From contig OY970371.1 in assembly GCA_963718695.1 (NCBI GenBank), positions 3,472,001 through 3,536,000 on the forward strand: a stretch of DNA of 64,000 nt, in the 5' to 3' direction. Both the position numbers and the translations under genes were made by a program. Origin of the DNA: Manganitrophus sp963718695 (GTDB lineage Bacteria > Nitrospirota > Nitrospiria > SBBL01 > Manganitrophaceae). Positions 8,564-15,839 of the stretch are shown here, piece by piece. The notes under the pieces are model-generated. The model searched no databases. It had not been told where the DNA came from and saw only the letters and a program-made list of their open reading frames with translations. Positions within the stretch are counted from its first letter, which is position 1; each line of letters opens with the position of its first letter.

Positions 8564-8649
8564 CGACCTTACGTCGAAAACAAAGCACAAACCCAATAGA
8601 GATCGTCCGGCCACCAACTCTTGGCCAAAGACAAAGGAGAAATAGCTTA

Positions 8650-9240
8650 ATGCTGGTACCCATGGTCATCGAACAGACGAACCGCGGCGAGCGTGCCTAC
8701 GATATCTACTCCCGCCTTCTCAAAGACAGGATCATCTTCTTAGGGACGGGTGTGGACGACAACATCTCGAACCTGATCATCGCGCAGTTGCTCTTCCTTG
8801 AAGCGGAAGACCCGGAGAAGGATATCAACGTCTATGTCAACTCCCCGGGCGGCTTGGTTACGGCAGGCCTCGCAATTTATGATACAATACAATATATCAA
8901 GTCACCTGTTTCAACGATCTGCCTCGGACAAGCGGCAAGTATGGGCGCTCTCCTTCTCACTTCCGGAACAAAGGGGAAACGATATGCGCTTCCCAACGCG
9001 CGGATCATGATTCATCAGCCGATGGGCGGCTTTCAGGGACAGGCCACCGATATTGATATCCACGCCCGAGAGATCTTAAGGATGCGGGAACGCCTGAACG
9101 AAATCTTAGCAAAACACACCGGCCAGCCGATCGAAAAAATCCGCACCGACACGGAGCGGGATTATTTTATGTCGGGCGAAGAAGCAAAGACCTATGGCCT
9201 CATCGACGAGGTCATTGAACGAGCGCCGATACGCAAGTAA
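8650..9240 (+). CDS. clpP: ATP-dependent Clp protease proteolytic subunit
   Basis: 196 residues. This serine protease forms the tetradecameric degradation chamber fed by ClpX or ClpA. The catalytic triad is complete: Ser97 in GQAASMGA, His122 in IMIHQPMGG and Asp171 in TERDYFMS. The oxyanion-hole strand VNSPGG is intact. It starts at ATG 8650 about 100 nt after tig and is followed 56 nt later by clpX, so the three are likely one transcription unit. Confidence 0.98.
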   Translation: MLVPMVIEQTNRGERAYDIYSRLLKDRIIFLGTGVDDNISNLIIAQLLFLEAEDPEKDINVYVNSPGGLVTAGLAIYDTIQYIKSPVSTICLGQAASMGALLLTSGTKGKRYALPNARIMIHQPMGGFQGQATDIDIHAREILRMRERLNEILAKHTGQPIEKIRTDTERDYFMSGEEAKTYGLIDEVIERAPIRK

Positions 9241-9262
9241 CCGTCACCACGCATTATCTTTA

Positions 9263-9281
9263 ATCTTAACTCCATTAAGAT
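9263..9281. promoter_or_regulatory. Inverted repeat in the clpP-clpX spacer
   Basis: ATCTTAA-CTCCA-TTAAGAT is a perfect 7-bp dyad with a 5-nt loop, ending two nt before the clpX ribosome-binding site GGGGAGG. It could be a processing or translation-control hairpin or an operator. It has no T-run, so it is not a terminator. Confidence 0.4.
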
Positions 9282-9296
9282 ATGGGGAGGAAACGC

Positions 9297-10550
9297 ATGG
9301 CAAAACAGGAGAAAACCGATTCGCTTCTTCGTTGCTCTTTCTGTGGAAAGAGTCGCGATGAGGTCAAGAAGCTGATCGCAGGACCAACCGTTTACATTTG
9401 TGACGAGTGTGTCGACCTCTGTAACGACATTATTGCCGAAGAGTGGGAAGAAGAGAAGGAAGAGACTTCTTCCACCCTCCCCAAACCTGTTGAGATCAAG
9501 AAAATTCTCGACCAATTCGTCATCGGCCAGGAGCGCGCCAAGAAGATTCTCTCCGTGGCGGTCCATAACCACTATAAGCGGGTCGCCACCAACGCGCAGA
9601 GCGACGAGATCGAGTTGCAGAAGGGAAACATCCTGATGATCGGCCCGACCGGCACAGGGAAGACCCTCCTGGCGCAGACGATGGCCCGCATCCTCGATGT
9701 CCCCTTTACCATCGCCGATGCGACGACGCTGACTGAGGCCGGCTACGTCGGCGAGGATGTCGAGAACATCATTCTCAAATTATTGCAGGCGGCCGATTAT
9801 GATGTCGAGAAGGCGGAGAAGGGGATCGTCTACATCGACGAGATCGACAAGATCTCCCGGAAGAGCGAATCTCCCTCCATCACCCGCAACGTCTCGGGCG
9901 AGGGGGTCCAGCAGGCCCTTTTGAAATTGATCGAGGGAACCGTCGCGAACGTTCCGCCGCAAGGGGGAAGAAAACATCCACATCAGGAATTCATCCAGGT
10001 CGATACGACCAACATCCTCTTCATCTGCGGAGGCGCGTTCGTCGGCCTCGAACAACTCATCGAGCAGCGGATTCACAAGAAGTCGATGGGATTCGGCGCC
10101 GATGTAAAAGGAAAGACCGATCGCCGGCTCGGAGATCTCTTGAGGATGTCCCAGTCGGAAGACCTGATCAAATTCGGATTGATCCCCGAGTTCGTCGGAC
10201 GGCTTCCGGTCACCGCCACGCTGGAAGATCTGGAAGAGACCGCGTTGATGCGCATCCTCACCGAGCCGAAGAGCGCGCTGATCAAGCAATATGAGAAGCT
10301 CTTCTCCCTGGAAAAGGTCAAATTGAAATTTACCGACAGCGCCCTCGCCGCCGTCGCGAAGAAATCGTTCGCGCAGAAAACCGGCGCCCGCGGGCTCCGG
10401 TCGATCTTGGAAGAGGTGATGCTTGAGTTAATGTACGAGCTCCCCTCGCTCAAGAATGTGAAGGAGTGCGTCATTACCGAAGAGGTGATCAACGGAACCG
10501 GCCAGCCGGTCCTCCTCTACGAGCGCGAGAAGGGAATCAAATCGGCGTAA
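9297..10550 (+). CDS. clpX: ATP-dependent Clp protease ATP-binding subunit ClpX
   Basis: 417 residues. An AAA+ unfoldase that recognises tagged substrates and threads them into ClpP. The N-terminal zinc-binding domain has two CxxC pairs (CSFCGK and CDECVDLC). The Walker A is GPTGTGKT near residue 116 and the Walker B is IVYIDEIDK. The pore and sensor regions and the C-terminal FAQKTGARGLRSI segment are typical. Start: ATG 9297 with GGGGAGG six nt upstream; the in-frame ATG at 9282 would place the start inside that ribosome-binding site. A palindrome after the stop may end the tig-clpP-clpX transcript. Confidence 0.98.
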   Translation: MAKQEKTDSLLRCSFCGKSRDEVKKLIAGPTVYICDECVDLCNDIIAEEWEEEKEETSSTLPKPVEIKKILDQFVIGQERAKKILSVAVHNHYKRVATNAQSDEIELQKGNILMIGPTGTGKTLLAQTMARILDVPFTIADATTLTEAGYVGEDVENIILKLLQAADYDVEKAEKGIVYIDEIDKISRKSESPSITRNVSGEGVQQALLKLIEGTVANVPPQGGRKHPHQEFIQVDTTNILFICGGAFVGLEQLIEQRIHKKSMGFGADVKGKTDRRLGDLLRMSQSEDLIKFGLIPEFVGRLPVTATLEDLEETALMRILTEPKSALIKQYEKLFSLEKVKLKFTDSALAAVAKKSFAQKTGARGLRSILEEVMLELMYELPSLKNVKECVITEEVINGTGQPVLLYEREKGIKSA

Positions 10551-10575
10551 TTCATTCCGAAAACGGTTGATAAAA

Positions 10576-10604
10576 GAGGGGCACGGCAGACCGTGCCCCT
10601 CTTT
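10576..10604 (+). terminator. Hairpin between clpX and the binding-protein gene
   Basis: GAGGGGCACGG (10576-10586) pairs perfectly with CCGTGCCCCTC (10591-10601) across a 4-nt loop, followed by TTTGCATTTT. It fits an intrinsic terminator for clpX. It also resembles the GC-rich palindrome family seen elsewhere in the window, so its main role is open. Confidence 0.55.
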
Positions 10605-10611
10605 GCATTTT

Positions 10612-12129
10612 ATGACTCGATCTCTCTTCATCCTCTTCTTACTTTTTACCGGATGCGCCGCCTCCCCGCTCCCGGCCGATCCCCCTTTTGTCGTCGCCAT
10701 CGAGGCGGCCCCGACGCAGCTTGATCCGCGCCTTGCGACCGATGCCTACTCCGAACGGATCGGCCAGCTCCTCTTCAGCCGCCTTCTTCGGTCCGACGCC
10801 GCCGGTCAAAAGGTTCCCGATCTGGCGGAGCGATGGGAATTGGCGGGAGAAACCATCTATACTTTTCATCTGAGGAAGAATGTCCGGTTTCACGACGGCC
10901 GTCCGCTCACCTCCGAAGATGTCCGCTATACCTTCGAGAGCATCCTCGATCCTGCGTTCGCATCGCCTCATCGAAAAAGTTTTGAGATGGTCTCCGGGAT
11001 TGAGACCCCCGATGCCGCGACGGTCCGCTTCATTTTAAAGAAACCGCATGCCCCTTTTCTCAACGAGATGACCAAAGGAATCGTCCCGAAACATCTCGCG
11101 GAGAAGGGCGGCCCCGGCGCGCTCGGCTCCCACCCGGTCGGATCGGGCCCGTTTCGATTCGTCCGGTATGATCCCGATGAGGCCGTCGAGCTGGCCGCCT
11201 TCTCGGATTATTTTGACGGGGCGCCGGCGATCCCGCGGCTTCTTTTTCGAATCATCCCGGAAGATTCAGTCCGCCTGCTGGAAGTGGAGAAAGGGAACAT
11301 CGATCTTCTTCAAAACGCCTTTCCTCCGGATGCCCTTCCCCGTCTCCATCAGAACCCGCGCCTGAAAATCATTCAGGCCCCGAGCACCACCTACACTTAT
11401 CTCGGATTTAACCTCAAAGATCCGATCCTACAAAAAAAGCCGGTTCGAGAAGCAATCGCCCTGGCGATCGATCGCGAGGCGATCACCGAGCACCTCTTCA
11501 AGGGGCTCGCCCGCTCCGCTGCCGGCCTCCTCTCCCCCTCCCACTGGGCTTATGCCGATTCGGTCAAAACTTATCGTTATGATCCGGAGCAAGCAAAGAA
11601 AAGACTCGACGAGGCCGGCTTCCCCGACCCTCCCGGACCGGCGCCGCGCTTTCATCTGGTCCATAAGACCTCGCAAAACGATCTGGCCCGAAGGGTGGTC
11701 GAGGTGATCCAACACCAACTCTCGGAAATCGGCATCGCCGTGACGATTCGAAATTACGAGTGGGGAACGTTCTACGGCGATATCAAATCGGGGAACTTCC
11801 AGATCTTCACCCTCTCCTGGGTCGGGGTGGACGATCCCGACATTTACCACAATCTCTTTCACTCCGAGAGCGTCCCGCCGAACGGGGCGAACCGCGTCCA
11901 GTATCGCAACCCAAAAATCGACACGCTGCTCGAAGCGGGAAGGATCACCCTTGACCCAGAAAAACGAAAAGCGGTCTATACTGAAATCCAACAGATCATC
12001 GCCGAGGATCTCCCCTATGTCAGCCTCTGGCACACGATGAACGTGGCGGTGATGAAAAAAGAGGTGGAAGGATTTCATCTTTATCCGGACGGCGATTTTT
12101 ATGGACTGAAGGAGGCGCGACGAAGATAG
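10612..12129 (+). CDS. ABC transporter substrate-binding lipoprotein, SBP_bac_5 (DppA/OppA) family
   Basis: 505 residues. The N-terminus is a lipoprotein signal: MTRS, a hydrophobic core, then the lipobox LFTGC with Cys at about 15. The rest is a family-5 solute-binding protein of peptide or nickel type, with the characteristic LAERWE...YTFHLRKNVRFHDG, SEDVRYTFE and later AIALAIDREAI segments. It would sit on the outer face of the inner membrane. No DppBCDF permease genes are adjacent, so its transporter must be encoded elsewhere or it acts alone. Start: ATG 10612, because it gives the complete lipoprotein signal; a longer TTG frame runs through the preceding hairpin. The next gene starts two bases after its stop, so they are co-transcribed. 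Confidence 0.92.
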   Translation: MTRSLFILFLLFTGCAASPLPADPPFVVAIEAAPTQLDPRLATDAYSERIGQLLFSRLLRSDAAGQKVPDLAERWELAGETIYTFHLRKNVRFHDGRPLTSEDVRYTFESILDPAFASPHRKSFEMVSGIETPDAATVRFILKKPHAPFLNEMTKGIVPKHLAEKGGPGALGSHPVGSGPFRFVRYDPDEAVELAAFSDYFDGAPAIPRLLFRIIPEDSVRLLEVEKGNIDLLQNAFPPDALPRLHQNPRLKIIQAPSTTYTYLGFNLKDPILQKKPVREAIALAIDREAITEHLFKGLARSAAGLLSPSHWAYADSVKTYRYDPEQAKKRLDEAGFPDPPGPAPRFHLVHKTSQNDLARRVVEVIQHQLSEIGIAVTIRNYEWGTFYGDIKSGNFQIFTLSWVGVDDPDIYHNLFHSESVPPNGANRVQYRNPKIDTLLEAGRITLDPEKRKAVYTEIQQIIAEDLPYVSLWHTMNVAVMKKEVEGFHLYPDGDFYGLKEARRR

Positions 12130-12130
12130 A

Positions 12131-12880
12131 ATGAGACCAATCATCGGCATCACCAGCGATTACAATGACGGCGACCGCTCCGAATTTGGCGGGAAGATTC
12201 CGACCTGCTTCCTGCGCGACCGGTATGTGCGCGCCATCGAGGCCATCGGCGGCATCCCCCTGATCCTCCCGCCGCTCGCGTCTCCTTCCACATCGGCGCG
12301 GTCGATCTTGGAGCGAATCGACGGGCTTCTCCTGACCGGAAGCGGACCCGACATCGACCCGGAGCGCTACGGCGAGCGGCGGCGATTCCCATTCAAGACG
12401 GTCCACCCGAAGCGGTTCTTACTGGAGCGGGAGCTCGTTCGACAAGCGAAGAAAAAAGGGATGCCGATTTTGGGAATCTGCGGCGGGATGCAGCTGCTGA
12501 ATGTGGCGGCGGGCGGGAGTCTTTACCAAGATATCAAAGGGCAAATTCCAAAAGCGATGCAGCACCAGCGCGGCGGGAAGCCGGCCCACCTGATCGGGGT
12601 GAAAAAGGGAACGCTCCTTTCCAAAATCCTGAAGGGAGACCGGCTCCGGGTCAACAGCGCCCATCACCAGGGGGTGAAGCAGGTCGCGCAGGGATATGTC
12701 GTCAACGCGGAAGCCGACGATGGCGTGATCGAAGGGATCGAGGCGGTCGGCTATCCGTTCGTCCTCGGCGTGCAGTGGCATCCGGAGTTTTTGAATTCAG
12801 AGGATCAGAGCGATGTTCTCTTCAAGGCGTTCTTAAAAATGGCAGCGCGATACAGAAAGGCCGACTCACAATTTGAATAG
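12131..12880 (+). CDS. Class I glutamine amidotransferase-like hydrolase, peptidase C26 (PuuD-like)
   Basis: 249 residues. The gamma-glutamyl-gamma-aminobutyrate hydrolase family cleaves gamma-glutamyl amide bonds. The nucleophile is Cys117 in GICGGMQ, and His217 and Glu219 in QWHPEF complete the triad. The RVNSAHHQGV segment is also typical. It starts two nt after the upstream binding-protein gene, suggesting that uptake and hydrolysis of gamma-glutamyl compounds or peptides are linked (inference). A decayed copy of its 3' third lies at 14234-14410, on the far side of two toxin-antitoxin-like loci. Confidence 0.92.
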   Translation: MRPIIGITSDYNDGDRSEFGGKIPTCFLRDRYVRAIEAIGGIPLILPPLASPSTSARSILERIDGLLLTGSGPDIDPERYGERRRFPFKTVHPKRFLLERELVRQAKKKGMPILGICGGMQLLNVAAGGSLYQDIKGQIPKAMQHQRGGKPAHLIGVKKGTLLSKILKGDRLRVNSAHHQGVKQVAQGYVVNAEADDGVIEGIEAVGYPFVLGVQWHPEFLNSEDQSDVLFKAFLKMAARYRKADSQFE

Positions 12881-12965
12881 GAATGATCTCTCGAAAGGGT
12901 CCCTTTTTTCATAGAAGCGCGTTGCGTAACCTTTTTGAATGTCGGCCAACTCTCCCAAACGATGC

Positions 12966-13208
12966 CTATGTAGTTTTCTGGGCCCGTTTGCTCGCGTGCA
13001 AAACGGTAAAGCCGATAACCTCATCGCCTTCATAGCGGACGATCACGTCGTCGTCCGTCATTTCGCTGTCGGTGGCGTAACTCGGCTTCTTGTAATTCAC
13101 ATACAGCGTGTCCGCCTCGGCGTCGTACGTCAGCCAGACCGCGTGCTGCGGCGCCCGGTTAACGGCCGGAATCAGTTTCAAATATTCCTGAAAATCGGTT
13201 ATGGCCAT
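12966..13208 (-). CDS. DUF2283-like small protein, second gene of a toxin-antitoxin-like pair
   Basis: 80 residues. The core WLTYDAEADTLYVNY...VIVRYEGDEVIGFTVLH matches the DUF2283 pattern of a D-x-D-x-LYV strand followed by a GE-V-G-ITIL strand. Such proteins are often encoded next to small BECR-fold or DUF4258-like partners. Its start overlaps the end of the 100-residue gene by about 10 nt, so the two are translationally coupled. By family analogy it would be the antitoxin or partner; this is inference. Confidence 0.72.
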   Translation of the reverse strand: MAITDFQEYLKLIPAVNRAPQHAVWLTYDAEADTLYVNYKKPSYATDSEMTDDDVIVRYEGDEVIGFTVLHASKRAQKTT

Positions 13209-13501
13209 ACCTGTCTCCTCTTTGCAAGCGATCGGACTCTACGGGTCAGGAACGCGGTGATGATAAAACCGTCATTCGCCTCTTCCCGATAGACAACCAC
13301 GAGATGCTTGCCCTCTTCAAGTTCGCGGACGGCGATCAGCTCGCCGTCGCCGCCGAGCAGGATACGTTCCGGCTGCAACACGGTCGCCACCACCTCCGAG
13401 CGTAACCCGGCCAGCTCACAATGCTCTTCCGTGATATGAGCCCATCGTTCATCGGTGAGTCGAATGGCAACGCCGTTCTTGGAAGTCACCCGATCAATCA
13501 T
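13199..13501 (-). CDS. Putative RelE/BECR-fold-like toxin partner of the DUF2283 protein
   Basis: 100 residues. A predicted alpha-beta protein with RLTDERWAHITEEH, an ERILLGGDGELIAVREL strand pair and HLVVVYREE...FIITAFLTRR at the end. The pattern resembles DUF4258 or phage-associated BECR-fold RNase-like proteins, with conserved His, Arg and late Thr-Arg-Arg residues that may be catalytic. It is the first gene of a two-gene unit with the DUF2283 protein. The annotation is by pattern only; a general uncharacterised protein is the alternative. Confidence 0.65.
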   Translation of the reverse strand: MIDRVTSKNGVAIRLTDERWAHITEEHCELAGLRSEVVATVLQPERILLGGDGELIAVRELEEGKHLVVVYREEANDGFIITAFLTRRVRSLAKRRQVWP

Positions 13502-13524
13502 CGCGGGCTGCCGCCCTCTTTTCT

Positions 13525-13671
13525 TTAGCCAAAATCCAAGCCCTCTCCGATCGGCAGCGGCGCCTGGGGAGCTTCACCACCTTTAGACTGGGATCGTCTC
13601 TGCCCATTCGCAGCGGGATTCGATCGCGTCAGCCGCTTGATATCGCAAAGATAGAGATCCTCACGCCGCAT
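13525..13671 (-). pseudogene. Remnant of a HEPN (DUF86-like) partner gene of the MNT nucleotidyltransferase
   Basis: An ATG at 13671 lies inside the end of the nucleotidyltransferase gene (ATGCGGCGTGA overlap). It opens a frame beginning MRREDLYLCDI, which matches the usual N-terminus of HEPN proteins that follow MNT genes. After about 11-15 residues the sequence no longer looks like HEPN, and the frame stops at 49 codons, where about 110-140 are expected. The RxxxxH catalytic motif is absent. The toxin half of this HEPN-MNT pair therefore appears deleted, leaving an orphan antitoxin. Confidence 0.55.
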
Positions 13672-13963
13672 AGATCACCTGCATCCGGGAGAGCACTTCG
13701 TCTCGAATGAGCGGTTTGAGCCCCTTTTTAGGCACCAGATCGACTTTACGATGCAGAAAATCGCTTAATGCATTTTGTAACGCAGCAAACTCCAGGAATC
13801 CAATTGACGCGCCCTTTTCAAACTCTACAAGGAAATCGACATCACTCTCCGGCCCAAAATCGTTACCCAGCGCCGAACCAAATAAGGCAAGCTCACGCAC
13901 ATGATGGCGTTTGGATAGCAATCCGATCTCCCGAAGAGGTAAGTTCAAATTTGGGTGAGCCAT
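13661..13963 (-). CDS. Minimal nucleotidyltransferase (MntA-like antitoxin)
   Basis: 100 residues. The minimal NTase signature is complete: FGSALG with Gly29-Ser30, then SDVDFLVEF with Asp41 and Asp43 as metal ligands, and DLVPKKGLKP near the end. In HEPN-MNT toxin-antitoxin systems the MNT AMPylates and silences the HEPN RNase. The usual downstream HEPN gene is present only as an N-terminal scrap (13525-13671). The orphan antitoxin sits between another two-gene TA-like locus and the dnd-like relic, consistent with a defence island. Confidence 0.85.
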   Translation of the reverse strand: MAHPNLNLPLREIGLLSKRHHVRELALFGSALGNDFGPESDVDFLVEFEKGASIGFLEFAALQNALSDFLHRKVDLVPKKGLKPLIRDEVLSRMQVIYAA

Positions 13964-14233
13964 TTCAACCCCTTGAAATCGCCTTATGAGTACTTTAACC
14001 GTTTATCGCTCATTGGCAATAGAATACATCGTCGATAATATATTGGCAAGATGAAAGGCGATTGAACGGCGAAGCTCATGGATGAGGGTTACTCCAGCCG
14101 TTGTCTATGCGAAGGAAAGTCAATCGTTTGTGATTCACCGGGGCGGCGAACCCTTCGCGGCAGGAACCAATGACTCCAGCGATTCAGGAGGCATTCATTT
14201 AAAAGTAGCCCGTTCCTTTTTGGTTCTAGAAAA

Positions 14234-14410
14234 GTCAAGCAGGTCGCGCCGGTATATATGGTGGACGCGGAAGCCCAGACGAGGGGATCGAGGCGGTTGG
14301 TTATTCGTTTGTCCTCGGCGTGCAGTGGCATCCGGAGTTTTTGAATTCAGAGGATCAGAGTGAAATTCTTTTTTAGGCTTTCTTAAAATGGCAGTGCGAT
14401 ACAGGAAAAC
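14234..14410 (+). pseudogene. Degenerate duplicate of the 3' end of the C26 hydrolase gene
   Basis: This stretch aligns with 12673-12866 of the intact hydrolase gene. It includes more than 40 nt of perfect identity around the GVQWHPEF codons and the following EDQSE region. Upstream it has several substitutions and an indel of about 11 nt, and later an in-frame stop (TTTTTTAG). Homology begins abruptly at 14234, with no trace of the 5' two thirds. The rest of 13964-14485 holds no recognisable gene; a 93-codon plus frame (14082-14363) is only an artefact running into this relic. Confidence 0.85.
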
Positions 14411-14485
14411 TAATACACGATTTTCTTGGCCGGATAGAATAACTCAAAAGGGTTGATTACGGCTGAATAACCCTGATAATTGCTC

Positions 14486-14514
14486 TTGTAAACATTGGCA
14501 TCAAACGGTATACT
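14486..14514 (+). promoter_or_regulatory. predicted promoter of the dndC-like gene, possibly leaderless
   Basis: TTGTAA (14486-14491), a 17-nt spacer and TATACT (14509-14514). The expected start site, about 14520-14522, coincides with the ATG at 14522, and no Shine-Dalgarno sequence is visible. This suggests a leaderless mRNA. Confidence 0.5.
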
Positions 14515-14521
14515 ACCGCCC

Positions 14522-15502
14522 ATGCCCGCCTCGGTTTACCAAGATATTAGGAACACTCTCTGCGAGTTGTACTTGGAGGATACCCGCCCCTGGCTGGTTG
14601 GTTTCAGCGGCGGGAAGGACAGTACAATGCTGGCGTCTCTCGTGTTCGACGCGGTTTTGTCCGCTCCGGAAAACCAGCGGAAGAAGCCTGTTGTAATCCT
14701 CTGCACGGATACTCGCGTAGAAATCCCCGCAATCGTCGAAATGGTCGAAAGCACGCTGGCGCGGATGCAAAAATTTTCCCAGCAGAATGGGCTCAACATT
14801 GAAGTCAACCTGCTCAAGCCGCCGCCAGAGCAGTCGTTCTGGGTAAACATCATCGGTCGCGGCTATCCGCCTCCCAATCGCACTTTCCGCTGGTGTACGC
14901 AACGGATGAAGGTCGATCCCGTCAATGTGTTCGTCAATCAGCGGCTCGGCCACTGGGGCGAAGCGATTCTTCACCTGGGAGCGCGTCGGGCCGAAAGTTC
15001 GACCCGCGCCCAAACGATGGCCGGGCGCAAGACCCGCAAAGGCCTGGGCCGTCACCCTGATCTCCCGCGCGTATGGGTTTCTAACCCAATCGAATTCCTC
15101 ACCACTGAAGAAGTATGGGCTTACTTGCTTCAAAACCGCAATCCATGGGGCGGCGACAACCGCGCGCTGTACAAGCTCTATTCCAACGCCTCCAACGGTG
15201 AGTGCCCCATCCAGATTGACACCAGCACCCCCAGTTGCGGCAATTCCCGTTTTGGCTGCTGGACCTGCACCGTCGTTGACCGCGACAAAGCCAGCGAGGG
15301 CTTGCTCGCTGCCGGTGACGAGCGCATGGAAGAACTGCTCGAGTTCCGCGAGACCCTCCTTGAGTTCAGAGACCCAGCCAACGGTCGTCGCGACGACCGC
15401 CGCATGAACGGCAACCAAGGCCCCGGTCCCCTCACGATCGAAAGCCGTCGCGAACTCCTCAAACGCCTGCTCAAGCTGCAAGAAGATACCGCCTCACGCT
15501 GA
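14522..15502 (+). CDS. dndC: DndC-like DNA phosphorothioation sulfurtransferase, N-terminal part (frameshifted)
   Basis: The PP-loop (PAPS-reductase-like) enzyme of DNA phosphorothioation, which activates DNA with ATP and transfers sulfur with an Fe-S cluster. The PP-loop SGGKDST is at residues 29-35. Four cysteines suited to a 4Fe-4S cluster are present: Cys125 in FRWCTQR, then Cys239, Cys246 and Cys249 in SCGNSRFGCWTC. The FWVNIIGRGYPPP and DTSTPSCG motifs are typical of DndC. The frame stops at 15502, but the next frame continues the family C-terminus, so a one-base shift near 15490-15503 splits the gene. The ATG at 14522 is preferred to the TTG at 14495, which lies inside the predicted promoter. 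dndB, dndD and dndE are not present. Confidence 0.88.
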   Translation: MPASVYQDIRNTLCELYLEDTRPWLVGFSGGKDSTMLASLVFDAVLSAPENQRKKPVVILCTDTRVEIPAIVEMVESTLARMQKFSQQNGLNIEVNLLKPPPEQSFWVNIIGRGYPPPNRTFRWCTQRMKVDPVNVFVNQRLGHWGEAILHLGARRAESSTRAQTMAGRKTRKGLGRHPDLPRVWVSNPIEFLTTEEVWAYLLQNRNPWGGDNRALYKLYSNASNGECPIQIDTSTPSCGNSRFGCWTCTVVDRDKASEGLLAAGDERMEELLEFRETLLEFRDPANGRRDDRRMNGNQGPGPLTIESRRELLKRLLKLQEDTASR

Positions 15503-15516
15503 TCACTCCAGAGGAG

Positions 15517-15810
15517 TTGTTACTGATCCAACAGATGTGGAAAGCTGCGCGCGACCCGGACGACGGTCGGGGCGTCGCCCGAATCGTCAATAAACAACGA
15601 GGTGTGATCATGAGCGCTGATCTGAGAGAGCTGAATCGCCTGCGTGAGATGGAAGACGAGATCGCCCGCGAGAAGAGCGTCAATACCGACATTCTCCGCC
15701 GGATGCTAGCCAAGGTTGAGGAGTACAGCGAAAGCCACCGCGCCCACGGCCTTCCCGACGACCTGTTGAACATTCTCAAAGATGATCTCTCAACCAAGCT
15801 AGCTCCGTGA
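15517..15810 (+). CDS. C-terminal remainder of the DndC-like protein, in a shifted frame
   Basis: 97 codons from a TTG, but the frame is open further upstream: CGCCTCACGCTGATCACTCCAGAG reads RLTLITPEE directly into LLIQQMW. That matches the expected DndC continuation after the KLLKLQEDT end of the preceding frame. The segment QMWKAARDPDDGRGVARI is followed by a helical, charged tail, as in full-length DndC (about 430-500 residues). It is therefore read as the detached end of the same gene, not an independent gene. The frameshift could be real decay or a sequencing error. Confidence 0.7.
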   Translation: MLLIQQMWKAARDPDDGRGVARIVNKQRGVIMSADLRELNRLREMEDEIAREKSVNTDILRRMLAKVEEYSESHRAHGLPDDLLNILKDDLSTKLAP

Positions 15811-15839
15811 TCAGCCAAAACTAGCCGAGAAACTGACCG

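Noticed and set aside
14082..14363. 93-codon plus frame between the MNT gene and dndC
   Set aside because: Its second half is an out-of-frame reading of the decayed C26 gene copy; the first half has no coding features.
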